Shown here piece by piece: positions 29,933-41,835 of a stretch of DNA of 64,000 nucleotides. A model generated the notes under the pieces. It saw only the letters and a list, made by a program, of their open reading frames with translations. It did not search any database and had not been told where the DNA came from. Each line of letters opens with the position of its first letter. Position 1 is the stretch's first letter. The position numbers were made by a program, and so were the translations under genes. The DNA is from Tetradesmus obliquus (taxonomy: Eukaryota > Chlorophyta > Chlorophyceae > Sphaeropleales > Scenedesmaceae): positions 4,650,001 to 4,714,000 of the forward strand of contig CP126198.1 of the NCBI GenBank assembly GCA_030272155.1, given 5' to 3'.

Positions 29933-31578
29933 GAACTTCGGCAGCCGCCTTTCAAGCCTGCCATGCCGCGGCTGGCCAGTTGCCACAATTGAATGTTGCT
30001 GCCGCTGTTCGAGACCTGCCAGCCGCCGTTGTGAGCCTCAACAATAGGGTGGGGTGGCTTTGCGCAGTGACAGGCCTGCCAGCCACCGCTGTGACTGCGC
30101 ATTGGGGTGCAGCGCGCATGTGGCTTGGTTTTGGTTGTTTGCTGCAGATCGCTGCAGCTACAGGTGTACATAGGTGATGCAGCTGAGAGAATTCTGATGT
30201 TGCTGACACGACTGCTCAATGTTTGCAGAATGTGGGTTGCTATGTATGCGGTTTTGCCAGGCGCAGGGTTCATTGGCGCGACTGGCTTGCGATTGCAACC
30301 TGAACAGCTTGCTGTTGCTGCGTCAGAACAGCGGCAACACCCACGTGACTCTTTCATCATTGTGGCTTCCCGTGATAGCTGTCTATAGAGTTGCGTTACA
30401 TCCCTTTGCTATGATAGTCTTGAGGTAGTGAAGCAGCAATGGCTGTTTAGGGGCTTTCACATCTATTCACATATAGTACTGTTGGAACATTGCAGGCTCT
30501 GCTCTTGTAGGGCATGCCAAACATATGGATGCTATGATGTTTTGTGATCAGCTCATGTATCAGCAGTTGCTATGATGGTTTGTGATCAGCTCGTGTATCA
30601 GCAGTTGCTGTGATGGTTTGTGATCAGCTCATGTATAGCAGTTGCTGTTATGGTTTGTGATCAGCTCATGTATAGCAGTTGCTGTTATGGTTTGTGATCA
30701 GCTCATGTATCAGCAGTTGCTATTATGGTTTGTGATCAGCTCATGTATCAGCAGCTGCGCTTGCCCTTTACAATGCGCAGCCAGTAACCCACGGAACACG
30801 GGCCGCTGGCTGTTTGAACAAGGAGCCTCCTGCTCATCAGGTCCTGCAGATGTGACACTGTTGATGTTTGGTGCAACAGAGGCCCTGAATGCACGAGGCG
30901 GGCACCTCGGTTGTTTCTTTGCATTGTAGGCTGCAAGGCTGCACTTTGGCAAGTTGAGTCCACACCGTCAGGTTGGCTGACATAACTGCAGGGCAATTGG
31001 TGCCAGTTTGACCGGTCAAGCCTGGACTGCAGCCATCTGCCAGGCTACGGCTTGCAGCATGCATGCATGGGCCCCTGTGGGCTGACAAAGTCGCTGTTGC
31101 TGGTGTGTTGAGCTCCTGCAAGCTGCATGTGCAGGATGCAGCTGTGCGTGCATGGATATGTAACGCAAAAAGCGTTGTTTAAAGAAAGAAAAGGCGTTGT
31201 TTGCGGTATGGGCTTTAGTTGCTGCTCAGCAGCATGTTGCTTGCATGGCACATGTGAGCATGCAAACCTTGAGGGCTGTTAGGCTTGCTTGGTCACAGCA
31301 GCTGCATGCTAGGCTAAGCCACATGTTACCCCCTAAGCTGTCAGCCACCAAACAAGGTTTATAAGCAAACATTGCACAATGACCAACCACACTGTCGTAT
31401 ACCTCAAATACCTATGCATTCGGCAACACACCAAAACAACAAGCAGCAGCTCAAGACAGTTGGCAACCATTCTGAGCACAGCATATTCCCAAGTCCGCCT
31501 TCTGCGGCCGCAGCAACAGCTGGCCTGCATGTATCACAAGTGTCAACTGCCAAGGCAGCCTGCCAGCTGTACCACACT
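29933..31578. other. Convergent intergenic region
   Basis: It lies between the sulfatase 3' end and the 3' end of copy B. It holds degraded CACTGTGAGGCCTGCCAG-type remnants (to about 30095) and a minisatellite (30535-30760). No gene was recognised elsewhere in it. Confidence 0.5.
30535..30760 (+). repeat. Minisatellite, about six units of 36-39 bases
   Basis: Units share GGTTTGTGATCAGCTCATGT and CAGCAGTTGCT, with small length differences (TATCAGCAG versus TATAGCAG). Confidence 0.92.
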
Positions 31579-33084
31579 TCAATGCCCTCCGCCTGACGTA
31601 GCAACTGGCAATGGCCAAGTCCAGCTGTTGCCTGGGGCAGAGGGTGTTGCCTGGGGTGGCATCGGCCATGGCCTGAACACAACAGCAGGCGCCAGCACGG
31701 CCTGTGGCTGCTCTGAGTTGCTGGTGCTTGGGCCGCCTGTTCCGGCAGCGCTGATGGGTGCATCAAATCCTGCTCCGCCCTGCGGCCATGCCTGCTTGTC
31801 TTCTTCACTGACGCTGCTCCATGCAGGGTGCCGCCGGAGGTAGCGGTCCACAACCTCTGCGCAACTCCCACCACAGCGTGGTGGGGCTGCCGCGGCTGCA
31901 CAGCGCAGCAGCTGCCCCAAGTGCTTGGCCTGCAGACCAGCTGCAGCTGGCAGCTGCCATAGGCTGTGAATATCGTACATGCTGCTGCATGTCAGTGCTG
32001 CTTCCAGCATTTGACAACATCCTTCAGCACTGAAGCGAGCTGTCTGGTCTACACTTCGATTATATGTTTTGCGCTGAGGAATGGCCTTCGCAAGTAAGGC
32101 GTCCAGCAAATCCCCTGCATTGGTGTGCACTGCCACTACTACAGCAGGCACAAGCACATCACAAATAGCTGCTGCTGACCTGCATTTCAATAGCACTGCA
32201 AGACTGCTTTTACAACGTGCCTGCACTGCTGCTTGAAGAGCTGCAGCTACTGCAGCTGGGCGCAGCTGATGGAAGGCAGTAGCCTTAGAAAGCAGCTGCA
32301 AGTTGTCGTGGTCTCCTTTTGCTGCTGCTGCCTGTACTATGCTGGATAGCTGAGCAGCGCCAATGTCCTTGGCTGCTGGCAGCCGGCACAGCACGCTGAG
32401 GCTGCTGCGCAACCCCACCTCCAGTGCCTTGTGCATCAGAGCTGCTACTGCATCTGCTGGCAGCTGCTGTACAGCCGGCAGACCAACAACATTGCTGAGA
32501 CGGACAGCTGGCTGGCAGGCGGCAAATGTGGGAAGGCAGCCTGACAGGGCGCTGGCGTCAAGCACAATAGCTCTCTCAATGATTGGTAGCAGCTGCTCAG
32601 GGGTCAGTCTGTCCAAGCTGGAGGTCTCCACGATCTGCAGGATGCTGATCAGCACCTCTGTGTGATTGCGCTCAACGGCAGTGCACAGCAGATGCAGGAC
32701 TTCTGCTGTTGAAAGCTGGGTGTCCAGTCTACAAAACACGCCCAACGCTGGCAGTGGTATGTCTGCGCTGCTGCTGTTGATGGACAGGTGCAACAGGTCA
32801 CGCACGTCTGCTTTATCAAGCTGCAGGCAAGGTGGCAGCATGGGCAGCAACAGTAGCAGTGGCGCCAGCAGTCATAGCAGTGCAGGTACCCCAATCATGG
32901 CGATTGATCCACACACGCACACACCGTATGTGCCACAACAGCATACACATTCATGAATAAGCAAGCAAAGAGCTGCACGCAACTTAGCGCTTACCCTGGG
33001 AACGTCAAGATGATAGAAGGTGTAGCCGTCATTGCTGTACAGCGCCTTGATCAAGGCCGTCGTTGTATCCGACAGTAGTTGCAT
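31579..33084 (-). CDS. Helical-repeat (alpha-solenoid-like) protein, copy B
   Basis: Two exons join in phase: 33084-32995 (MQLLSDTTTALIKALYSNDG...) with donor GTAAGC, then 32820-31579 after TGCCTGCAG. Together they encode 443 residues. The product is an array of 33-residue helical repeats (for example QQLPADAVAALMHKALEV and QLRPAAVAAALQAAVQA), then a Cys-rich region, SSVSEEDKQ and a Pro-rich tail PWPMPPQ. The C-terminal ~330 residues match copy A (872-2279, opposite strand) closely, and copy B is uninterrupted. The N-terminal ~100 residues differ from copy A. An upstream segment on the same strand (33270-33201) resembles exon 1 of copy A but cannot be joined in frame by any AG seen, so the start is uncertain. 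Function unknown; helical-repeat proteins usually bind proteins or RNA. Confidence 0.7.
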
Positions 33085-33200
33085 CACAGATTATTGCAAG
33101 CAAAAGAGAAGAGCATAACCACAGCTGCATAAACACTACTTGCAAGGACTTTCAACTCAAAGCAGTACTGCTGGTGCAGTGACGTATGCTGGTGCCGCAC

Positions 33201-33270
33201 CTGCAAAGCTCGCCTCAAGCAGCTCATGAACTTTAGCTTTCTCTGGGTTCGGAGGTTCAGGTTCGGCCAT
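33201..33270 (-). pseudogene. First-exon-like segment upstream of copy B
   Basis: ATG at 33270 and MAEPEPPNPEKAKVHELLEA, ending SFA before GTGCGG, phase 1. It is homologous to exon 1 of copy A (DVYELLEASFA). All acceptor AGs between it and 33087 lead to a stop or a wrong phase, so it may be a relic, a uORF exon, or spliced to an exon not identified. Confidence 0.5.
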
Positions 33271-34245
33271 TCGCCCACTTGCAACCGCAGTTTGAAGCTG
33301 CCGTTGACGGTGGACGAATGTGGTCTGCGGCTGCCGAATTTGCAGCCAAACAACAGTACTGCATTTCATAAGAAGCGTTTTGTCCTTATGACTTTCCAGC
33401 GGAAACACCTTCAGTTGACCTTCAGGTGGAGGTTAGGGTTTGTGTACAGGATCGGTTGACTGCGGCTGGGTGACAGACCTTTGTGTTCAGGTACACGAAA
33501 ACCAATTTCACAAGCCAGAAGAAACAACTACTCCAGCAACTGCAGGCTCCAAAGCAACAGTCCATCCTTGACTCCAGCATGATGCCAATACAGGGGAAAA
33601 TGCAGTGACTGTCACCAACTTGACAACCAAGGCATGAAAGTTGAAGGGTTGAGCAGCAGATCCTTAGCACTTCTGCAGGCATGCCATGGCATCTTTTGGG
33701 CGGTAACGTCAACGACTTTCATCAACTACCTAACGGAGCATGTGCCTGCACCAGCACATTTGGGCCCTGTCTACTGCCAGTGCCACCTGTCGGCAATAGT
33801 GCCTAGCACGGTCTGTCCACACCTATCGCTTGAACTGCATAAGAATGCATGCCGGCCAAACGCCAGCAGCTCAAAATCTGGAACGAACACCAGCCAAATT
33901 GACAAATCAATAACTGCTGCTTGCAGAGTGGGCTGCAAGGCTGCGCCAGAGCCTTGGTGAGCCTGGTGTATCTGGAAAATGACTGGCGCAGCAACACTTG
34001 CGGCTATGACCACAATGCGCAAGCAGCAGTTCAAGCAGCGCACCCTGCAGGTGCTGAAGCTGTCAAACAACACCAACAAGGAACAAAACGCTGCAGTAAC
34101 AAAGAACGTGTCAGGAGTACGTCTCCGCTGCCACACCATGTGGCACTGCAACAGCACACACCCAACATAACCACAAGGTGTGCTGGCACCAAGCTCACAA
34201 AACTATACTACCACAACCCTCTCACAATCTTCAGCAGTAACACGT
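33271..34245. other. Intergenic region between copy B and the LRR gene
   Basis: It contains a single GGTTAGGGTTT telomere-like word at 33431-33441, also seen reversed near copy A. No gene supported. Confidence 0.45.
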
Positions 34246-37200
34246 CTACACCCTATCGTCACCACCCAGCGTGCCATCTGCTGCTACCACTGCAGCTGGC
34301 ACTGGAGCTGTCAAGCTAGGCAGCGCAGCTGCCGGCGAGCTGCTGTTGACTGTAGCACCTTCAGCAGTAGCTGCCAGGGGTCCCTCTTGCATCTTCTTAA
34401 AGCTCTGTGCTGCCCTCACAGTGTACCACTTGCGGTACACCACAACATACCCCAGCACAGCCACCAGCGCAATGAAACCCACGCCGCCGGCAATGATTCC
34501 TGCAATTGCTGCGACTGGCAGCGCAGGCATCGTCCGCTGCTGCTGCTGGACCACCTTCACACGGCTTGCAGGAAGATTGTTTGGCACATCTCCAGGCATC
34601 GCTGCTGCTACGGAAGGGTAATACGCCTCCCTTGGTTGAGCTGTGGGCATCACAGGTGCCTCTGCCAGCTTGAGCTTGACTGGCTTGCCTTGCAGGACAC
34701 TTGAGATCTCATATGTCACGCCGTCCTTGGCAACGCACCCCACGTTCTGCCTTGCGAGCAGCGAGTAGTCCTCTGGCAGCAGTGCTTTGGTGGCTGGGTC
34801 AGCCTTAGCCGGGCAGTACAGCTTGTTGTTGCCGCCATTGATTGCCACATACATGTTGCAGGAGCCAGGTGTATCGCTGCAGTGCTGTGCCACGAGTCCA
34901 ACTAGGGCTGTTGAGAGGAAAGAAGGGAACGGCCCGTCCAGGTTGTTGCGTGCCACGTTGAAGACCTTGACGGGATAGCCGGTGGTGTCCAGCCTGTGAG
35001 GCGATGAGGATGGGAGGGCATGGCATGGCGAGGCAGCAGGTGTGAGTAACAGGACATTGCGCAGAAGAGGCATAACAGCAGGTTCTGCGTAAGCTGCTTG
35101 AGCATGCATGGCTCAGTGCTGCGCCAGAATGCTTCGCTGCAATACCAAACACTACAGCAGCTGCATCAAGACAAAACTTGCTGAACATACTCCTGCTCGT
35201 TTCCTGCAAGAACATATCAGCCAGCAGCACGCCAACACCTCACTACTAGCATCCTCCATATGACACTCACTCGTTCCATGATGGGAAGGCGGTAGGTGCC
35301 GTGCTGAACGCAGCCAGGTACATCATTCCTTCCGGAATATCTCCTGTCAGCTGATTGTCACTAACATCAAAGACAGCGCCGATGCGGGTGTCAGCAGTTA
35401 GCGCTGCAGCAAAGGGCTTTAGGTTGCCGGCCAGCTTGTTGCTGCTCAGGTTGATGTAGGCCAGGAAGGGCTGCTGTGCCAGCTCAGGGACGATGTGACC
35501 TGCAGAGCATGTATCCAGCGCCATAACTTGGTCAACACACTGTGCTGTGGGTGCAGCTGGACGATTTGTTGAGCTGATCATGCAATGCATTGCGTGAAAC
35601 TGTGAATTTGGCAGCAACAACAGCAGGCAGTCTGTGGCTCGTAGTGACATTCGAACCACTGGCGAGGCAACTCACAGCGTGCTTGAGTGACATGACAGCA
35701 TGTCACACATATCTGGTGCACTACAGAACCATGCCAGTGTCGCACAGCTGACACAACCGTACACGTGAGTCTCCAGCAGCCCTCACCTGCAATGTTGTTG
35801 TTTGAGATGTCTAGTGTGACCAGCACAGGCGTTGACCAGGCTCCTGCTGCCTCAATGCCATCCAGCTGGTTCCTGCTGACATTCAGGTACACCAGGCCCT
35901 CCGACTGGCTGAAGGCACTCGGGATCTTCCCGGTGAACTTGTTGCTGGAGAAGTCGGCCTGCAGAAGTTCACACCATGAAGTCAGTGCTGGCCGTGCCAC
36001 ATGCCTTTTGAAAGCTAGGCACAGCAACTGAACATACTGGCATACAAGCGCACTTGCAGCAAGCTGGCATTGGATGCAGCACACAAACAGACTGCAAGCA
36101 GACGGACTCATCGCACTCTTGCCATGAATAGGTTCATCCTGCCAGCCAGCCAGGCACTCACAAACCACAGGCCAGCAGCGCCCGGCCCGTCAGGCAGCGC
36201 TCCTTCAAACTTGTTCTGCGCCACCGAGAGATACTTCATGCCCCGCGGCAGTGCCGGCACCTCCCCATCAAGCTCATTTGCAGCCACTGCTAGCTGCACC
36301 AGATTTGGAGGCAGCTTAGCTGGCAGCGGCCCTTGCAGCTTGTTTGCAAAGGCCTGCAGGTCGACGAGGTGTGCGTGTGCTGACATGTCATCTGGCAGTC
36401 GGCCGAGGATGCTGTTCAGAGAGAAGTCCAGACTGACGAGGCCTGTGGGTAGGGCAGGCAGGGGCCCCTCCAGGGCATTGGCAGACAGGTTGAAGTACCT
36501 GCAAGTAGAAGCAGCAGCAGCAGCAGCAGCACCAACAGGGCAGTGGGTCAGTGGCCAAAATGCTGTTCAGAGAGAAGTCCAAGCTGACGAGGCCAGTAGG
36601 GAGGGCGGGTAGGGGGCCCTCGAGGGCATTGGCAGACAGGTTGAAGTACCTGCGAGCAGCAATTGTGCATCAGCAGCAGCAGGGCAGGGGGTCGGTACTG
36701 AGGATGCTGTTCAGAAAGAAGTCTAGGCTGACGAGGCCAGTAGGGAGAGCGGCCAGGGCGGCCCTCGAGTGCATTGGCTGATAGGTTGAAGTACCTGCGA
36801 GCAGCAATTGTGCATCAGCAGCAGCAGGGCAGTGGGTCAGTGGCCGAGGATGCTGTTGAGGGAGAAGTCCAGGCTGACGAGGCCTGTGGGCAGGGCTGGG
36901 AGGGGGCCCTCAAGAGCGTTTGCCGATAGGTTGAAGTACCTGCGGAAGAACAAGTGTGCAACAGCAGCAGCAGGGCAGTGGGTCAGAGCTGCTGGTGAGG
37001 TTTGGAGGGCATGGCATTGCTGACGAGGCCTGTGGGCAGGGCGGGAAGGGAGCCCTCAAGGGCATTGGCAGACAGGTTGAAGTACCTGCGAGCAGCTAGC
37101 GTGCAACAGCAGCAGCAGCAGGGCAAAGTTTAGGGGTACGCGCAGCAGTGGATTGGAGGGGTGGCGGGGAGGGGGCCATCCAGGGCGTTGGCTGATAGGT

Positions 37201-40200
37201 TGAAGTACCTGGGGATGGAGGATCACAATCACAACAGCAAGCAGTTTTCAGTCCTGGGCGGAGCATCACTCATTTCATGCTTGCCGGCAGCTCCCCAATG
37301 TTGCCAATCAGCCTCGTGTTGCTCAGCTGCAGGCTAAGCACACCCTATTCTGCAGCAAACTGCAATATACAGCTCCAACCACCCCCGTCACTCACTTCAT
37401 GCCTGCTGGCAGCTCCCCGATGCCGCCAGTCAGCCCCGTGTTGCTCAGCTGCAGGTACTGCAGATTTTTGGCCGCTGCCAGCGATGCCGGCAGGCTGCCT
37501 CCCAAGCTCGGCTTGCCATCCCTGAACTGGTCCCTTGCAAACAAAAGCTGCAGGGAGCTGTCTGCTGAGAAGTCTGGCAGGGGCCCTGACAGCGCGTTGT
37601 CGGAGAGGTACAGGTGCAGCAGGCCCTTGGGCTGAGTGAAGCACTCGGGAATGGAGCCCTGCAGGTATGCAAGGAGTGAAGCAGTGGAAGCAGTCAGTAA
37701 TTGCAGTACCAAGAAGTGCTGAGGATGCCAAGTGGGCAGCGCTACCAGATGGGATGGAGCACTGTAGGAAGAGGAAACAGAAGCATTGAAGGCAGCCAGC
37801 TTTCTTGGTTGGAAGTGCAACGGGTGTGTGTTGTTGGAGAGGTACAGGTGCAACAGGCCCTTTGGCTGCGTGGAGCACTCAGGGATGGAGCACTGCAATT
37901 GAATTGGACACCACAGCATTCAGCAGCCATTTATGTCCTTCTTAAGGAAATGATACATTGTAAGAGTGACGAGGATGCAAACGTAGCTGCCTGTGTGACA
38001 TGACAGGCACAATGACTGCAGGGTAGAAGCTCTGGTAAGCCGCCACTCACCGTGAGGCGGTTCCTCGTCAGGGACAGCAGCTGCAGGCTGGGCAGGATGA
38101 TGTTGCAGGACAGCTCGCCCTGCAGACCCGCGGTGCGCAGCACCAGCCACTTGAGCTGAGTGGCAGGGGCCAGTGCCTTGCCGATTGTTGGGAGGTCAGC
38201 ACCTGTGATTAACGACGCAGAAGCACACGCAAGCAGCAGCGTGTCAGCATGTACAGTCATTATACGTTTGCAGCACGAGCCACTTGAGCTGCGTGGCAGG
38301 GGCCAGCGCCTTGCCGATGGTGGGGAGGTCAGCACCTGTGGGAAATGGTGCAGCAGCAAGCAGCAGCATGTCAGCATGTGCAGTCAGCACAGTAGTGTAG
38401 GTGGGCCACTCGAGCTGCGTGGCAGGGGCCAGCGCCTTGTCAATGGTAGGGAGGTCAGCACCTGTGGGCATTGGTGTCGGAACAACAGGCGGTGCGGCAT
38501 GCACACAGTCAGCACAAACTGCCACTGCTGAGCTGTGCAACATGTGGCAGCATGTGTAATTGCTGACAAGGAGGTGTATCGTTGCCAGTGGCGCGCGAAT
38601 TAGCACGCCTACATGGCAACTGCTGTCACTGTGCTGGATAGCATCGGCAGAGCTCCAGCACCTTGATGTTTTGCTGCTGCTGGCCACTGTGGCTGCTGCA
38701 ACACTCTCTTGCACTTGCAGCGCCCAAACAAACATGTGCTTGCCTTGCCACTTGACCCGTCACTTAGCTACGTGTTGCAACAGCTTGTCATGACACAACT
38801 CACACAGGTTGGCGCCACCAGATCCAGCCTCGTTAGCTTTGGCAGTGCAGCAAAGCTGGCAGAGAAGCCCGGCACTTGTAACAAAAGCTAAGTACACATT
38901 GTTACTTTGCTACATGACACAACTCACCCAGGTTTGCGCCAGCCAGGTCTAGCCTCGTCAGCTTTGGCAGTGCAGCAAAGCCGGCTGAGCAGCCCGACAC
39001 TTGTAACAACAGCTACTTGTTAGAACATGTTACTAATGCAACCCACCCAAGTTGGCGCCTGCCAGATCCAGCCACGTCAGCTTTGGAAGCGCAGCAGGTT
39101 CAGCCGAGAAGCCCGACACTTGTAACAAAAACTGCTTGTTACAGCAACATGTTACATAACACAACCCACCTAAGTTAGCGCCAGCCAGATCCAGCCTAGT
39201 CAGCTTTGGCAGTGCAGCAAAGCCGGCTGAGAACTTTGGGCACGTCAGGTCAGACTCGCTGTTGGCTCCCTGCAGCACCAGGTCTGTGATGTGGCCCTTG
39301 CTGTCACACTGCACTGCGCTCTGGTGGCACAGGTCAGTGTCCATGCTCTCTGCTGCGACGGCTTGAGTGAGCCTGCACGGGTGGAGCATGGGCAGCGGCA
39401 ACACAATGACAGCAGTTGTAAATCAATGAATGCAAACAAATATTCTGTGATTCAGTGTGTGGGCGCCGGAGCAATGCAGTGTCAGGCTGGCGGTGGCTGC
39501 ATTGCACAGACATTAGCTCTCTACAGGTATCCTTGAGACTTGCTACACTTCTCTGCATGCAATGCACTGCTGTTCCAAACTCGGGCGTCAATCAGTGGCT
39601 GCTGCTCTGCAGTGCTGAGCTCTGACTGACAGTTGCTGCAAACTCTTGGGTTTAGGCAAACCAAAGCGGCAGCAGCCGCTCACATGTGGCAGACCATGCT
39701 GAAGCTGCCATTGGGGCAGCAGTCGTTGATGATGGTCTGCAGGTGCTTCCTGTCCTCGGCAGCCAGCAGTGTGGTGGAGGGCGTGAGGTCGGCGCGCAGG
39801 CTGTACTGCGGCGCGCCGTACTCGTTCATGACCTGCAGAGTTGATGGTTCGAAGCAGCCCCATGGCCCCAACAAATGAATGCACGGTCACGTGTAGCACA
39901 ACAAACATCCGCCGCGTGTTTGGTAATCAGGGTGATCACCAGTGTTCAGTAGGCATGTTGTTCATGCTGGAGGATGGTGGACTCACAAGGCAGCCACCAA
40001 GACTACTTCAATGCCGACTCACTCAGCAGCAGCTGTGCTGTTGCGTGCTGGTCGTGTCAGGTGTTGGCAGGCCTGCTACTCCCCCACACACTGGGTTCTA
40101 CTCTTGCATCCGTGGCTGCGCTCCACCCAAAAACCTGCTTATGCAACTGCTGCTCCAGCTGATCAACAAAACCTGCATGCCACAATAAGTGTTCTAACAG

Positions 40201-41063
40201 TGCTTTTAATCATAACGCCCCACCTGCAGCATGTAGATGCCTGGGCTGTGGAAGAGCTGCTGCGCTGGGATGGTGATGTACTGCTCCTGCGCAAAGGAGC
40301 TGCTCAGCAGCACATCGGCTGACACTGACGGCTCGCTGTCCATGGCCTGGCCAGGGAACCACAGGCCCCTGCAGGTGATTAGAAACACCCGTTGTTCAAA
40401 TACAGTGCGACATGTTACAAGGCAGGAATCCAGGAGCCGGCAGCAAGGTGACTCATGATGATGGCTGCAGCTGAATGCATTGTTGCTGTCATGGCTGCTG
40501 TGCTCAAGTGTGCCCTGATGGCTGCTGCAGCTGTCAACTTGCAGTGCATGGGTTTGGCTGCTTGGCTAAGCCGCTGACTAGACTGGCACACTGCAGCTGG
40601 CTTGGTGTGAGCTGTCATGCATGTTGTGATGCACTCAGATGAGGTGTATCAGAACAGCTCACAAGCTGATCAAATGCGAGTCAACTTGTGCCGCTCATAC
40701 CACTCACATGCGCACACGCCCATTCTGCGTCCTGACAAGGAAGTGCAGCGTGAAAGCAGAGTTTGCCTCCAGCACATTGAAGCGGTACCAGTGCGCCTGG
40801 CCAGGCTTAGTCAGTGCACTCTGTGTTGAGCAGAAGTCAACTGCCGGGGACAGCCCTGTGTCCTTTGTGCAGTCACCAAGCTGCTGGAAGTCCATTATGA
40901 TTGGCTTGCCCTTTGCTGGCTCGGTTGCGGTGCTGGCAGCAGCCGGAATGACTTGGCGCTTGGCTGACTCAAGCTGCTGCTGCGCTTGCTGCTGCTGCTG
41001 AGCTGTAGCTGTGACCGCCAGCAGAAGCAGCACAGCTGCTGCTGTGCTGAGCATGCTGCTCAT
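34246..41063 (-). CDS. LRR receptor-like membrane protein without kinase
   Basis: Ten exons join in phase to 917 residues: 41063-40708, 40368-40224, 39832-39684, 39372-39170, 38202-38051, 37658-37396, 36498-36162, 35958-35787, 35499-35271, 34993-34246. The signal peptide is MSSMLSTAAAVLLLLAVTATA. Residues ~50-215 form a beta-rich domain (HWYRFNVLEANSAFTLHF, RMGLWFPGQA, SPGIYMLQVMNEYG) resembling pre-peptidase (PPC-like) sandwiches. Then come about eight plant-type leucine-rich repeats (LHLYLSDNALSGPLP, LVYLNVSRNQLDG, LAYINLSSNKLAGNL) with LxLxxNxLxGxLP consensus. A Cys-containing stalk precedes one membrane span at about 827-855 (AAIAGIIAGGVGFIALVAVL), followed by a basic YRKWY stop-transfer and a 62-residue cytosolic tail with no kinase. 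It is probably a cell-surface ligand or adhesion receptor. Most junctions carry exon-end echoes, including five extra acceptors before the exon at 36498. Confidence 0.88.
36499..37206 (-). repeat. Five acceptor-side echoes of LRR exon 7
   Basis: The real exon start is at 36498. Copies with acceptors lie near 36649, 36794, 36939, 37085 and 37206 (periods 120-150). Each repeats YFNLSANALEGPLPALPTGL, and most continue with DFSLNSI. All begin with the same phase (G|TACTTC), so any could in principle be spliced to the preceding exon. They are separated by CAG-rich filler. Confidence 0.9.
37270..37336 (-). repeat. Donor-side echo of LRR exon 6
   Basis: Repeats LQLSNTxLxGxIGELPAxMK and a following donor-like ATGAGTGA, about 120 bases downstream of the real exon end at 37396. 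Confidence 0.8.
37819..37893 (-). repeat. Acceptor-side echo of LRR exon 6
   Basis: After ATTGCAG (minus strand) the sequence encodes CSIPECSTQPKGLLHLYLSN, nearly matching the real exon start at 37658, then diverges. Confidence 0.85.
38275..38463 (-). repeat. Two acceptor-side echoes of LRR exon 5
   Basis: Copies starting near 38336 and 38461 repeat ADLPTIGKALAPATQLKWLV of the exon beginning at 38202 (periods about 125-134), each after CCACAG or an equivalent. Confidence 0.88.
38800..39125 (-). repeat. Three donor-side echoes of LRR exon 4
   Basis: Copies ending near 39047, 38928 and 38807 repeat AALPKLTRLDLAGANLG and the donor (GTGGGT or GTGAGT) of the real exon end at 39170. Periods are about 120-124 and the filler contains GTTACAAG. 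Confidence 0.88.
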
Positions 41064-41734
41064 TGTGCCTGCTGTGCGGGATTGGCGAGCAGGCGGGCCA
41101 AGTGCAGTGGAAAGGTGGTTACGGCAGCTGTAGCGGAATGCAATGGTACTGCTGGTAGTGCCAGGTCAAACCAGCCTTGCGGGTGATGAGGAGGACCTCA
41201 GCTGTTACTAGCTTTTAATATATGGACAACTGTAACTATGGCAAACAGCGGGAAGCTACACATGGCAATATCGCAATGATAGGCATGTAGTTGGTTCGGG
41301 CAACAGGCAGTTGCGCACGGTCAACATCGCCTACATCGCTGACTGTCTAGTGTATTTCCTTGTATACTGTCATATTGCGTCAAGTAGTTGCTGAGAGCAA
41401 TGATCTTGCAAGCAACGGCCTACCTGTGCCCTTCAAGACTGACCGGGGGTGTTGCTCCGCTACAAAGTTCCACCTTGTTCGCCTCTGACAGACCGCAGTG
41501 ACTTTGTTGGGATATATCGGTGAGAGATGCGCCAAATCGGCGAGCCAAACACCGTTGCCACAGGTGGGGGAACTGTTCCGGTGGGCAGGCTTTGGAATGA
41601 ATTTTGGTGGTGTTTCACCACATGTCATGTGTTTGAGACTAAGCCACAAACATATCTACGCCGACTGGCCTGTTTAAGCCACGGTAGCTGTCTCATACAA
41701 AAAGACGTTATGGCCGGCCTGATTACCAATCCGC

Positions 41735-41835
41735 CAAAAAAAGAGGTGTGTGCCAAGAGAGCCCACCAGACTGCAGCAGGGTTCCGCCAGAAACCACACA
41801 GCAAAAAAAGAGGTGTGTGCCAAGAGAGCCCACCA
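41735..41835 (+). repeat. Direct repeat, two 34-base copies 67 bases apart
   Basis: The two copies are identical over AAAAAAAGAGGTGTGTGCC and on to GAGCCCACCA. Origin unknown. Confidence 0.85.

Noticed and set aside
33431..33441. Telomere-like GGTTAGGGTTT
   Set aside because: A single unit only, in a gene 5' flank; no array, so no evidence of a telomere or internal telomeric block.
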